NCBI GenBank assembly: GCA_946122785.1
Contig: CAMGYJ010000006.1
Coordinates: 37,406,066-37,470,065, forward strand
From: Linum tenue
Lineage: Eukaryota > Streptophyta > Magnoliopsida > Malpighiales > Linaceae
DNA: 64,000 bases
Reading direction: 5' to 3'
The notes under the pieces are model-generated. The model searched no databases. It was not told where the DNA came from and saw only the letters and a program-made list of their open reading frames with translations. Of the stretch, positions 46,831 to 57,796 are shown piece after piece; position 1 is the stretch's first letter, and each line of letters starts with the position of its first letter. Position numbers and translations under genes: made by a program.

Positions 46831-49039
46831 ATGTGGTGTGTATTATAATCTTTCTGACACAGTTTGTTTGTGGTTACTTGACTTCTGTCTGTTTGTATAT
46901 GTGGCAAATTTCGATTCTTGACCGTTTGAAGAACCCCCCTGAGCTGCCCATACCGACCTGTAGGCACAGGTCGTACAAAGTCGCAAGTGTTACTTTTCAA
47001 GTACTGATGGATGAAAGTCATCTCTCTATTTGTCATCGAGATGTATTGGAGGAAGAACAAGCAACCTCCAGTCAACCAATGGGACGAGGACGTGTGAAGG
47101 GTACAAAGAGGAAAAGGCCGGTGGATGATCTTGATATGGAGAGGGAAGGGGATCTTCCGAAGCTTCCCTATCTTGACATCAACTTGGATGGTATTCATTC
47201 GGTTGAAGAAGTCAGTGATAATGCTGTGTTATTCATTTTATGGCTTTCTTTAGCGTACTTTCAATGTGCTTTAAAAGGATAGTGGTTTGCATTAGTTTGT
47301 TTAAGGAATACTTTATTTTATTCATGTGATGGTTAGTTGTGTTTTCTGTTGTTTGTTCTTTGGGTTGCTTTAGTGTACTTGTGGTTTCTGTTAAAAGAAT
47401 AGTGGTTTGCATTACTTCGTTAAAAGAATACTTTATGGTACTCATCATTTGGTAGGTGTTTTTTTGTGAGAATTCAAACATATGTGGTTTGTATACGTGT
47501 GTCTTAGGTGTTCATTAAAAGGAATGTGAGATTCTTTAGAAGGTTTATGGTTTGCTTTTGGGTTGTTCACTAACTTTGGGCTGTTTTTCGTGTTTTTGTA
47601 GGCATATCAGTTGAAGAATGACATGGAAAGTTATAAGAGGGCTTTGTTGAGGATGGCTAGTCATTACAGTGCGAGCATTGAACAAGTTGATGACCATATA
47701 AAGATGCTGGAGGGGCAGCAACCAGAGGATAGTCCTGAAGATAATGTCAATTTCACTGATAGTGTTGAGGATGTTGTTGTTGGTAAGGGAACCAATGATG
47801 TCGGTCGCAATGCAGATGTTGGTCACAATGCATCTGCTGCCAATGCTGATGATGATACTGGTGCTAACAGAGTATCAGATCCAAAGTCCCCGGGCCTTGA
47901 TGATTTGTCAATGGAGATGGATAAGGATGGTGCTTGTACTGCTGATGCTGTGTCGCCAAATGTTGGTCACAATGATCCTGCTAGCACTGCTAATGATGAT
48001 ACCTATGCTAAGGGAGTATCAGATCCAAAGGGGCTTGATGATCATCTTGATAATCTGACAATGGAGATGACACAAAAAAATGTTGATTCTGAGAATGCTA
48101 AGAAGGTGATGGTGGAGATGGATAGCTGTGAGGAAAAGGGACAAGGTGATGATGGAGATGACAATGTTGATGGTGTTGACGCTGCTAAGTTGGGTAACTT
48201 GGTTGAGAAGGTCATAAAGGTATTTTTACTGTTTTGTGTTTAAATATTTGTGGTGTGGATTATACTGTTTTTGGTTTGTTTGGCATGTCTTTTGTAGTAG
48301 GTAGTTTTGCATTTGTTAGTAGTATGGTTTACATATATCTGGTTTTGTTAAAAACTTTTGTGGTGTGGTTTCTGTAGTCTGCTATGGGGGATGTTCGTGA
48401 AAATGTGGTGGCTGATGTTGGTGAGGTACTTGAGGGTGGTGATGATAGTGTAGATTTACCATTGAGTCAACTAGTTGAGAGTCTTAGGAAGGGAAAGGTA
48501 ATTTGTTGTACAATGTTCTAGTTTTGGTTTGTTTTTGTAGTGTGGTTTATTGCATTTGTGGTTTGTGTTAGTTGTTTTTTGTCCTGCTTTATCTAATTTG
48601 TGGGTTGCTTTAAAAATTAGAAAACATTGGAAGTGAAGAATGCAGGAGGCTCATTAGGTGTCGATGATGATGTGTTGAAGCGTGTTGTGTTGCGATATGC
48701 AAGGGATTCGAATAACTTGTAAGTTAATGTGTATAGATTTCATACATATGTGGTTGTTTGTATATATTTTTATATATAGTGCTTATTAATACTTTTCTAA
48801 TGCCAACTGTTTTGTTTGTTATGGAATTATGAAAAATAGGAAGGAACTCCTTTTCAGTCGTGTTGATGGATACAATTCCTTGTTTAGAAAGGACACAGAG
48901 ACTTTGGCACATGGGCAATGGGTGAGTGTGGATGTTGTTGACTGCTATGCTGCCTATCTGAATCGGGAGCAAGTGAGAAGAGGGCAACTGAAAAGATGGG
49001 TATTCTATTCAGGGCTGGCGGTGAGTTACATTTTCTGCT

Positions 49040-49205
49040 AGTTCTGGTTTGTTTTAGGGTTTTTGTGGTGTGCATAATAATACGTCTGGTTTGGTTTAAG
49101 GTTTTTGTGTTGTGCATAATAATACGTCTGGTTTGTTTTAGGGTTTTTGTGGTGTGCATTATAATACGTCTGGTTTGTTTTAATGTGTTTATGGTGTGTT
49201 CTACC
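49040..49205 (+). repeat. Intronic 42-bp tandem repeat x about 3.8
   Basis: The unit begins TCTGGTTTGTTTTAGGG and ends ATAATACG. Three nearly identical copies and a diverged partial one sit between the ULP exons ending 49020 and starting 49212. Confidence 0.8.
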
Positions 49206-49866
49206 TTGTAGCAAAAAGTGCAAACGATACTAAAAGAGTCTGGACCACTGCCTAATTTTTTGAAGAGACTGACGAAATCATGACAAGTTGCAAGTGGATA
49301 CCAGATGGTTTGGACTTCTCATAATGTGATTTTGTATGTATTTTTTTTAGTCACATTTGCTACATTGTTTCATGTGTTTTTTTTCTTCATTGTGCTTTTG
49401 AAGTACTGACTTGTTTTTGTTCTGTACTATGCAGTGGATGTTCCCCCACTGTTCTGATGGACACTACATGATGTATGTAGTGAATCTGAAGAACAAACGG
49501 TATGATTATCTTAACAGCCTTTACCCTGACGAACTTGATTCCAAGTTTCGTGCTGTTGCGGATATGGTGGTCCACTATGCCACAGAATACATTCCTGCCT
49601 GTAGACGAGAGCCCTGCAAATTTGAAGAATTCAAGTGGGTTAGAATGCGAGGGTTGAGACAACATGGTGGGGTTGACTATGCTGTTTTTATTATGAATTT
49701 TGCTGAGTTTTGGGAAGGCAAACTGGTGCCAGCTATGAGGAAGTGGCAAAAACAAGTCAAGCAGAGGCGGGATGAGATCACATTAACATTGCTGCTGAAC
49801 GAGGAGAACGGTTTACTTGAACAAGTGAAGAAGAAGAGTTTGGAGTTTGATCGCAAGGTGGACTAG

Positions 49867-50483
49867 CTTATTATAGGATGCATTTGCAAGAACAGTTTCA
49901 GATTTCAGTGTGTTAATATGTGTTTTAGTGTGTTAATGGTGTTGATTAAGGCTTTTGTGTTCAGTATCTAAAGTGTTGTGGGTTGATTAAGAAGAACCGT
50001 GGTCTTCTTCGTGTATGGTGTGTATTATAAGACAAGTGGATTGTTTAACGGGTATTGTAGTGTGGTTCATAAGGTTTATTGTTTGCTTCTTTTTCCCGGG
50101 GTTATACAATGTATGGTGTGTGCTAGTACATATGTGGTTTGCTTAATGAGTGTTCTAGAAAGTTTTCATATGTTTGTGGTTTGGTTTTGTTAAGAGGTTT
50201 TGTAGTTTGTTTTCTTCGTGTATGGTGTGTATTATAAGACAAGAGGATTGTTTAACGGGTATTGTAGTGTGGTTCATAAGGTTTATAGTTTGTTTCTTTT
50301 CCCCAGGGTTATACAATGTATGGTGTGTGTTAGTACATATGTAGTTTGTTTTGCTGCATCGGTTTTATTGTTTGTTCAAATATTATCAAAACCTGGAACT
50401 GTTCATATTTGTCTCATAGTTGTCATTGAAATCTAAAATTTTATGACAGATAAAAAAAGCATGGATAACAACTAGGAGACTAA
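49867..50483. repeat. Convergent intergenic region with 207-bp tandem duplication
   Basis: Between the ends of the ULP and transposase genes. GTGTATGGTGTGTATTATAA at 50011 recurs at 50218 (period 207), each copy running to AGTACATATGT. T/G-rich on the plus strand. Confidence 0.75.
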
Positions 50484-53400
50484 TCACTCATTGTTGCTTT
50501 TGTAACGCTTGTTGGCAGCCTGTTCATCAATTCTTTGCTTTCTAGCCCTCTCCAGCACTATCTCAAGTCCACCTTTTGGCCTCTTCTTTGATTTCCATGG
50601 GTCATGTCGAGCCTTGAATCCCTTCACATTGGCATACTTGTCATTCTCATTCGTAGTTGAAGCAGCAGCGCTTAGTGAGGGTGATGTACTAGTGGTTCCA
50701 ACTGTTGAAAAAGCAACATGCAAGATACTGGTGAACATAAGTAGGGATTAAGCAATTAGTGGATTGGATTAAGATGTTTATGGTTTGGATTAGATCATTA
50801 GTGGCTTGGATTAAGAAATTACTGGAGAATATAAGTAGGGATGCTAACAAGATGTGTGAAATTACCAGGTACTGTTTGCTCAGTTTCTTGAGTCTGGAGG
50901 CTTTGGAAAGTTAGTTTAGTGAGCTCTACAATCTTTTCCTTAACCATTGAGAAGACCTTGTCATGCATTGAGACTTTTGTTGCTAGGATAACCATGCTAG
51001 AACACAGTTCTTGATACCTCCCTGCATAAGTATATGTTGCATCACATTCTGTTGTGTTTATTGTGAACTTCTCTCCAGATTTGGCATCTCTCGTCCACCG
51101 TGGCAGAATTTATTCCTTAGGGATATTCAATTGCTCAATATCATCACCATTGAGTCCAACCATCTCTATCTGCCTGATTACATGTCTGCACAACCAGCCT
51201 GAACTTTCAAACAAACGACATGAGCACTTGTATTTCTTCTCCTCTTTGTTCACTAACACGACTCTTTTGCCGAATCCTCCCAGTTTCTTCACTTCATAAG
51301 CTGTCATTCCATCTCTGTCCATAGATTCATTCCGGAACACAAAAAAAAGCAAGGCTTTCTGAATACTCCTCAAGGAAAGAACTGTAGATCTTAGTTGTGT
51401 ATAATTTTGCGACTTGCTGAACAAGTGGGCTTCTGTCATACCTGTTGGAAGATGACATACAACATACAATTATTTATAAGCATCTTGTCTGCATTAATGA
51501 TTTTATGGTATGTATTGTACTGTTTGTGGTGCGGATTGTGGGATTTATGGGTTATTTTAAGTCGTGTGTGGTGTGAATTGTGGAGTTCATGGGTTGTTTA
51601 AGCTCGTGCGGTGTGCATTGTGGTGTTTATGGGTTGTATTAGGTGGTCTGTGGTGTGGATTGTAGGGTTTCTGGGTTGGTTTAGGTGGCGTCTGGTTTGT
51701 ATTCAACTGTTCTGGTAGGGTTTTATATGAATTGTGGGGTGTTTGCTGCTGTTTTTTGTTTGGACAAGGAGACTTGTGGATGCATTCTACAGTATAAAAA
51801 GTTCAAATAAAGGAAGTAATACATACATGTTGTTTGGGACTTTGTTTTCCATTTGATAATCCATGTCCATTTTGTCTGATCTTTTCCGTTCGAGCAACTT
51901 GTTGAAGTATGTGAAGAACTCAACTAGGTTGTCATCTGGTTGAAGTTAGTTTCGGAGGTTGCTATTACAAGACTCACTTAGCTGTGGGCTTCGCATACTA
52001 GATGTGAAGTGGTCCTTAACCCATGCTGAAGACCAATGTTTCCTCACCTTGTAAATTGAATCCAACCAGTTCCTTGGATTGGTGCCTTCTTCTGGATAAT
52101 ATATGTCTAGCAACCTTGACCAATTGTACTCAAATTCTTCCTCATTTTCTACTCCAAAAGTGACATATTTCATATCTTCTAGAATGTTTGCGTTTGTGGT
52201 GTCGAGATGCTTCATTGCATTCTGCTTGATATGAAAAGTACACAAGCCATGGAATGCTTCAGGAATGATGGATCTAATCCTACCGGCGATTGCAGCAGCT
52301 TGGTCGGTGAATATTGATGTTGGTCGGGTTCCTGACATACATTTAAAAAATGCATCGAACAACCACTTGAATGTAGCGGTTGTTTCATCATATAGGAGAG
52401 CAGCCCCGAAGATGCAGAGTGTGCGATGGTGGTTGAAGCCAACAAATAAAGCTGTAATTTAAAAATAAAAAAAAGAACAACATAGAATTAAATATTGAAA
52501 CAAACAAAGACTGTCTTTTATGATATATATGGTGTGTTTTAGGACGTGTTTAGTGTGGTTTAGGAGGTTTCTGGTTAGGATTCTCAAAATGAATGTTTCA
52601 TGTTTTTTTTTTTGTCGTTTGTTTTAAGAGTCTTTGGGGTGGTTTTATGTTACTTATGGTATGCATTCAACTTCGAAAAAAGAACAACATATAATTAAGT
52701 ATTGAAACAAATGCAGGCTGTCTTTTATGATATACATGGCGTGTTTAGTGTGGTTTAGGAGGTTTCTGTTTAGTATTCTGGAAAAGAATGTTTCATGTTT
52801 TTTTTTTTGTCGTTTGTTTTAAGAGTTTTTGGGGTGGTTTTATGTTACTTATGGTATGCATTGCGTAGTGTTTGGTATGCATTCAACTTCGAAATCTCAA
52901 GAAAATTAACTAGTGCAAGGAATACTGACCTAGTGGACGATAATTCTGGTTTGTCCTGTATGTGGTGTCGAAACTGATCGTATCTCCAAAGAAACTGTAG
53001 TCAAACCGCATTCTTGCATCAGCCCAGAATATACTTGCAATATCTTCGTTACTATCTACCTCAATTTCATAGAAGAATGATGGATTCTTGTAAGCTTCCT
53101 GGCGAAAATGTTCAAGAAGTATAGTTGCTACGCCTGGTTTCATTGATTTCTGTCTTGTCCCTGTGATATAGTTCTTCAGATCATGAGGGGTAAAAGTTAC
53201 ATTCACCCTCCCCCTGAAGTTGTGGTGAACATCTCATATGATTGCCATAGTGAAACTCCACAATCTGCATGCACTTGTGCGACCATTGCATGCATTTCTG
53301 AGATCCCCTTGTTTGACCTCAACAGATGTTTGAATTTTGGAGGGAGGAGATCATGGTTGTGTTCTGTTATCCACTTGTCCAGCAGCCATTCATACTTCTT

Positions 53401-54319
53401 GATATCATATCTGAATTTGATTATAGCTGGGCAGCCAACTCTAGTTTCTGGTACAGCACGTTGATAAGCCTTGACATCGATTGATCCTTTATTCTTGGGA
53501 TTTGACTTGCTTGTCGTCTTGTATCCTTCTTTGCTGCAGCAATACCTAGCATATCGTGTTGTTTTGGTTGACTGTCTTTTTGTAGAACGTTTGACAGCTC
53601 CCATGTCCCTCACGCTGAAGCCAAGGTCGTGAGCATAGTTCTTGTAGAATTATTTTATTTCCTCAATGGTTTTGAATGCCAACCCCAAACTAGTGTAGTC
53701 TGACTCGGATCTGTTTGATGTCACACCTGTAAGCAATGATGAAAGAAATGAGCACTTGATCATCTCATTTTGCGATGATATTTACTAGAAAAGTGAAAAG
53801 TGGTTTGCATTGTAGTTATTCATGATGCTTTTATGACATTTATGGTTTGCATTACAGTGTATGATTTTGTTTTACAAACAGATTGCGGAATGTAACGATT
53901 TAGGTTTTAATGGTGTGCATTAGAGGTGTTTTGGTGCATTTAAGAAGTTTTGTGGTTTGATTTTTAAGTGTTTTGGTTGATTGTCTTTTTTTTTCCTGTG
54001 GATTGTTTTGGGAAGAATGTGGAGTGTTTGGCGATGCTTTTCGTATCGTTTGTGGGATTTTTGTGGGCGGTTTGATTGGTACTGCTTATGATATGGTAAA
54101 TGGCTTGTATAAGCGTGATTGTGGTGCTCATTGTAAGAAAACAGGAAGGATTGATTTGAGCGTACCTTCTTCTTGTTCATTGTTGGCACTGTTGGTGGAA
54201 ATAGAGGTTTCCAGCTGATATCCGCTTTCTGTTGCATTGTCAGAAGATGTTGCAATTTGCAGGAGTTGTTGAGCATTTACAAAATCAACAGAAACTTCAT
54301 CTACACGATTCTCGTCCAT
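50484..54319 (-). pseudogene. MULE transposase with FAR1-type DNA-binding domain
   Basis: Minus-strand exons: 54319-54166 (MDENRVDEVSVDF, Ser/Thr/Glu-rich), 53726-52930, 52451-51827, 51441-50866, 50701-50484, with GT/AG borders. Exon 2 carries the FAR1-type WRKY-GCM1 zinc-finger region (FYKNYAHDLGFSVRDMG, RYCCSKEGY, GCPAIIKF, TEHNHDLLP, LRSNKGI) and the first catalytic Asp in ISFDTTYRTN. Exon 3 carries the MULE DDE domain (FVGFNHH, SIFTDQAAAIA with the second Asp, GLCTFHIKQNAMKHL). Exon 4 has the SWIM zinc finger CSC...GWLCRHV. The last exon is Lys/Arg-rich (KSKKRPKGG). This enzyme would bind the TIRs and cut and paste the element. Damage: a stop in exon 2 (just before FYKNYA), a one-base shift in a G-run near 53205, a stop after LSESCNSNLRN near 51946 and a shift near 51340. 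Related proteins were domesticated as FHY3/FAR1. Confidence 0.9.
52474..52890. repeat. 207-bp tandem duplication in a transposase intron
   Basis: AGAACAACATAGAATTAA at 52474 recurs at 52681 (AGAACAACATATAATTAA); both copies run through a T-run and TTTTGTCGTTTGTTTTAAGA to GGTATGCATT. The whole segment lies between transposase exons 2 and 3. Confidence 0.78.
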
Positions 54320-54644
54320 CGTCAATGTCTTAGCTGCGATCAGGAGCTCGCTCCGCCGTCGCCGCTGTTGCGGTAGCTTCTGCGATCAGGTGCTCGTCGC
54401 CAGCCTCGGCGCCGCGCGATTGGAGAGAAAATAAAGCGGGGAGAGAGAAACGAGTTGCAATTTTTTGGACAAAAGGAGCTGCAATATTTCGTCAGGACAA
54501 AAATACCCTTCCTTTGTTTTTTACCCTAGTCAACGCATGGAATTGAAAAGTATGCACAATGGTGGGTTCCTATTGGTCCACCTATGTTGTTGTTACAATA
54601 ACAACAAATATGTTGTTGTCACCATATCCGCTCCCCTCCCACGG

Positions 54645-55043
54645 AGTCTCTCCCCGGGTTGGATCCGGTGCTTAAGTCTATAAGTGTAAGCATATGCTTA
54701 AAGCATTCCTATTGGCTTATAGGACTTTGGTTAGTTTATGGAAGGTAAGTAGTTAGTAGGTTGTTAAGGGTAAATAAGGTATTATGAGAAAATAATTAAT
54801 GCTATTAATAATTAAAACAATTTTTCTTTTTCCTAAACTCATAATTAAATGGAAATTCGGAATTATTTAATTAAATATTATTATCTAGTGTTTATTGAAA
54901 TTTTAAATGTTAAATTGGAATCCAAATTTAATATTTAAGATTTTAAAAAAGAAAATTCGGAATAAAAAACGCTCACACCCACTATGTAGCGACTTCCATT
55001 AGCATTATTAATGTTTTTAATGATACTATTAATGTTTATGACA
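54645..55043. other. AT-rich spacer between the MULE and the Tat element
   Basis: No gene recognised. It contains TAATTAAA/AATTAAAT runs and GTTTTTAATGATACTATTAATG-like repeats just before the Tat LTR. Confidence 0.45.
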
Positions 55044-55478
55044 TGTGATAGGGTACTATAGTAATTAAGGAAGCATTTCCCTAGCTAATGGCATAAGGAA
55101 GAAAAGAAGACAAAAGAGCAAAAGACAAGGCCGAGAGATAAGGGACAAGGCCAGGCACCTGACATCAGCAAAGACAAGGTACAGGGGGACACCCTCTGCC
55201 AAAAAGTACAATGTACAGTGTCAGAAGTTCTGAGGCGCCCGACCACAACATTTATGGCTTGACAGGCGCCCAGACCATTACCTAACTCTCAGATGTGTAT
55301 AAATAGGAGTTCTCTCCTCGAAAATGGCAATCTATCTACTCTTACTCTAACTTCTCTCTCTATATACTTCTTCTCTTTTCTCACTTCTGTTGAGTTGGGG
55401 CGCCTACCCCCTCAAAGTCATGTCTGACGCCCCAAACCCCTTGGAACCGAGCGACTCCCAGTCGCCCGGGCTCAAACA
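55044..55478 (+). repeat. 5' LTR of the Tat element (start approximate)
   Basis: The end is fixed at CA (55478) by the following PBS. The start at TGTGATAGGG is a guess because the second LTR is not visible. It contains GGCGCC words and a good TATA box. Confidence 0.5.
55298..55305 (+). promoter_or_regulatory. TATA box of the Tat LTR
   Basis: TATAAATA within GTGTATAAATAGGAGTTC, followed by a CT-rich leader, about 180 bp before the LTR end. It is the likely start region of the element's RNA. Confidence 0.7.
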
Positions 55479-55479
55479 A

Positions 55480-55500
55480 TTGGCACTCACCGTGGGGCCA
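55480..55500 (+). other. Primer-binding site of the Tat element
   Basis: TTGGCACTCACCGTGGGGCC resembles the TTGGCGCC(C/G)NCNGTGGG PBS typical for this lineage and starts one base after the LTR terminus. Confidence 0.65.
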
Positions 55501-55503
55501 AAC

Positions 55504-56690
55504 ATGACTTTGAAAGATGCTACAAACTCAAAGAAGGGGGAAGAAAGGAGTCCAACACCAACAAAGACCCCTCTCAAACAAGTTGTTGGTCGAGAAGTGA
55601 TCAACCTCCAACCACTTACCATCCAAGGTTTGGAAGCATCCGATGACGATGATCCATCAGGAGACGGAGAAGACTCGGAGCGCCTGAGGTGTTAACTGGC
55701 GAAGCTCCGGGAAAAGCAAGCGCATCAAATGGCGAGCATGCAAGGTCAATTAGATCAAGTCATGACCGCGTTGTCGGCATTGACAAAAGCAAATGATCAC
55801 GTGCCTCCCAATCCCCAAGAAACCATAGAGGAGAGGAGGCGCCTCAAAGGAAAGATGCAAGAGGCTGAGGTGCTACCCATGAGCTCCGCGTGGGAGGGTG
55901 TGGGCGCCTCACTAGAAGAGGACGTAATTGAAGCTGACGACGACGCCTACCTAGAGAGGTATGCTCGACCCAACTGTGGCGCTTTGGAAGAAAGAAGCGT
56001 CCAAATCATTAGGCAGCCGTTGTCAAGAGGAGTGCTTGAAACAACAATCCCACCAAATTTCGCAAGCATAGGCTTACCTTCATATGAAGGAAAATCCGAC
56101 CCAGAGGATCACTTGAATGCATTTTGTCGGAAAATGCAACTTCTCAATGCGTCTAATGCCGCCTTGTGCAAGGCATTCCCCTCAACCTTCACCCGAGGTT
56201 GCAGTAGCTGGTACTCCTCGCTCCCAGAGGGCATCATTCAGAGCTTTGCACAATTCGCTTTGTTGTTTACAACAAAGTACGCAAGCAGAAGAAGCAAACG
56301 TTGAATGTCCGTGCGCTTGTCAATCTTAAGCAAAGAAAGGGGGAGAGCCTCAGGTACTTCATGGGGCGGTGGTGGGAGGTCGTGACCAATGTTAAAGACC
56401 TAACCCCTCCGCTCATGCGCACCAACCTGATGGACGCAAGCACTAACGAAGAGCTAAGACACTCCTTAGCCAAAAGAGAGATACGACAGGTGGCCGAACT
56501 GGAAGAAAAAGTTCAGAAGGCGATCCTCATGGAGGAAGCGCTGGGCTCAAAGGAGGAGGAACAAGAAGGTGGCTCCAGGCGCCCAGCTCAGAGTGGGAGG
56601 GCGAGGCGCCAAGGACCAGAAGGCGGAGTCCAGACCAGCGAGATGATGCCAGGCGTCCCAACGTCTGGGTAAGAAGAGACGTTCTTGCAA
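55504..56690 (+). pseudogene. Tat gag
   Basis: ATG 55504, just after the PBS (MTLKDATNSKKG). Low-complexity acidic N-terminus, a stop at 55693, then MASMQGQLDQVMTALSAL (coiled), and the capsid core LPSYEGKSDPEDHLNAFCRK, ALCKAFPSTFTRG and WYSSLPEGIIQSFAQFALLF. A frame change at about 56300 is followed by LKQRKGESLRYFMGRWW and Glu-rich sequence. It forms the virus-like particle shell in an intact element. Broken here by at least one stop and one shift. Confidence 0.85.
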
Positions 56691-57040
56691 ACTCATAAGA
56701 ACCTCGCAACGACCGAACCAACTGCGAAAACACGAATCAATCTCGGGGGCAGCAAACATGTATTGCGAGTATCACAACTCGCGCACCCACAACACGTTGA
56801 CTGCCACTACTTCAAAAAGGCACTCAAGATAATCTCTAATCGAGGAGGAGTAAGAGAAATGTTCCAAAAAGCAGAACAGGGAACTCTTTCCCCGCGGGAG
56901 CGCATCCGCTCTCCCAACGTAAGGCCGCCGGTGCAAGAGCGCATGGGTCCTAATCCAAATGTCAAGGAGATAAGAACCATCGCAGGGGGGAGCCTAGCCG
57001 AAAGAAGAAGCGCAAGGGGCAAGCGAATGACGCATGGTGC

Positions 57041-57547
57041 ATGAAGATCGCAAAACAAGAGGGTCCCGACTTATCATTTACATCGCAGGACTATCCTCCG
57101 GAGGGCCCATCTGAGAGCCCCCTTGTCATCAACGTACAAGTGAAAGGGTGCAAGGTATTCCTAGTACTGGTAGATAGTGGGAGCTCCGGTGACATACTCT
57201 TCTATTCTTGTTGGCGCCAAATGCAGACACCCCCTGATACTATGCAAACCTCAGAGGCCCAACTTGTTGGCTTCTCCAGGGCAAAAGTGAAGGTGCTAGG
57301 AACGGCGCGCTTGAAGGTCAAGGTAGGTGATGAGGAGCCAAGTGTCACACACCCGGTGGATTTCCACATTGCTGATTGTCCATCCGCATATAATGCCATT
57401 CTGGGGACGCCCTTCTTAGCTCGGTTTGGAGTCGTAGCCTCAACCTTTCATCAAACAATGAAGTTCCAAACACCCCAGGGAATGGGGATAGCCAGGGGGA
57501 TGCAAAACCAGCAAAGGCGTGTTATGCAGCGACCATTCACTGACTGA
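57041..57547 (+). pseudogene. Tat aspartic protease
   Basis: SFTSQDYPPEGPSESPLVI precedes VLVDSGSSGDILFYSCW, the active-site Asp-Ser-Gly, and YNAILGTPFLARFGVV, the conserved distal block. It is separated from gag and RT by stops, so the polyprotein is discontinuous. Confidence 0.85.
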
Positions 57548-57796
57548 AAATACACACGATTGATGCTAGGCCAACTGAGGTGCCACGCCCAGGAGCAGTT
57601 GATTCGGAGATAGAGCTACCATTAGACTCTAACGACCCAAGCCGAGTCGTCCGACTTTCTGCCCATCTGAGCACATGCGCCTCCCGATGGTCAACCTGTT
57701 AAGAGAGTACGCGGATCTATTTGCTTGGAGCCCTGAGGACATGCCCGGCGTCTCAAGGGATCTTATGGGACATAAGCTCCCGTAGAACCAGAAAGT

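Larger units (their letters stand above)
45802..49866 (+). pseudogene. ULP-like (C48 peptidase) gene of the MULE
   Basis: Begins MAPAKKRAVKGKQKKK (ATG 45804, basic and NLS-like), then FTEWLCKSFDV and EADVERVYGLPCGP, the N-terminal block of MULE-borne ULPs. A TGA at 46251 and a deletion junction near 46363 break it. Exons by GT/AG: 45802-46440, about 46900-47211, 47602-48219 (acidic, with a tandem peptide repeat VGHN...SDPK), 48378-48497, 48621-48718, 48840-49020, 49212-about 49320, 49435-49866. The last exon holds the peptidase fold: FPHCSDGHYMMYVV supplies the catalytic His, YDYLNSL has Asn where Asp is usual, and QHGGVDYAVFIMNF has Tyr (codon 49678-49680) where the catalytic Cys of D-C-G-V-F should be. 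A one-base shift also lies in the 49212 exon. ULPs cleave SUMO-type conjugates; this copy could not. Confidence 0.85.
38388..54634. mobile_element. KAONASHI-type MULE with ULP-like protease and FAR1-type transposase
   Basis: Flanked by the 10-bp duplication CCTCCCACGG (38378-38387, 54635-54644). The ends are short imperfect inverted repeats: left GCCCCGGATAGCATAACAAC, right strand GGAGCGGATATGGTGACAAC. Total 16.2 kb, of which 6.1 kb is a nested Ty3/Gypsy element; the native unit is about 10.2 kb. It has two convergent genes: ULP (C48 peptidase-like) on plus and mudrA/FAR1-like transposase on minus. Plant MULEs of the KAONASHI group are known to carry ULP genes. Stops, frameshifts and an altered protease active site suggest it is no longer autonomous. 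Confidence 0.9.
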
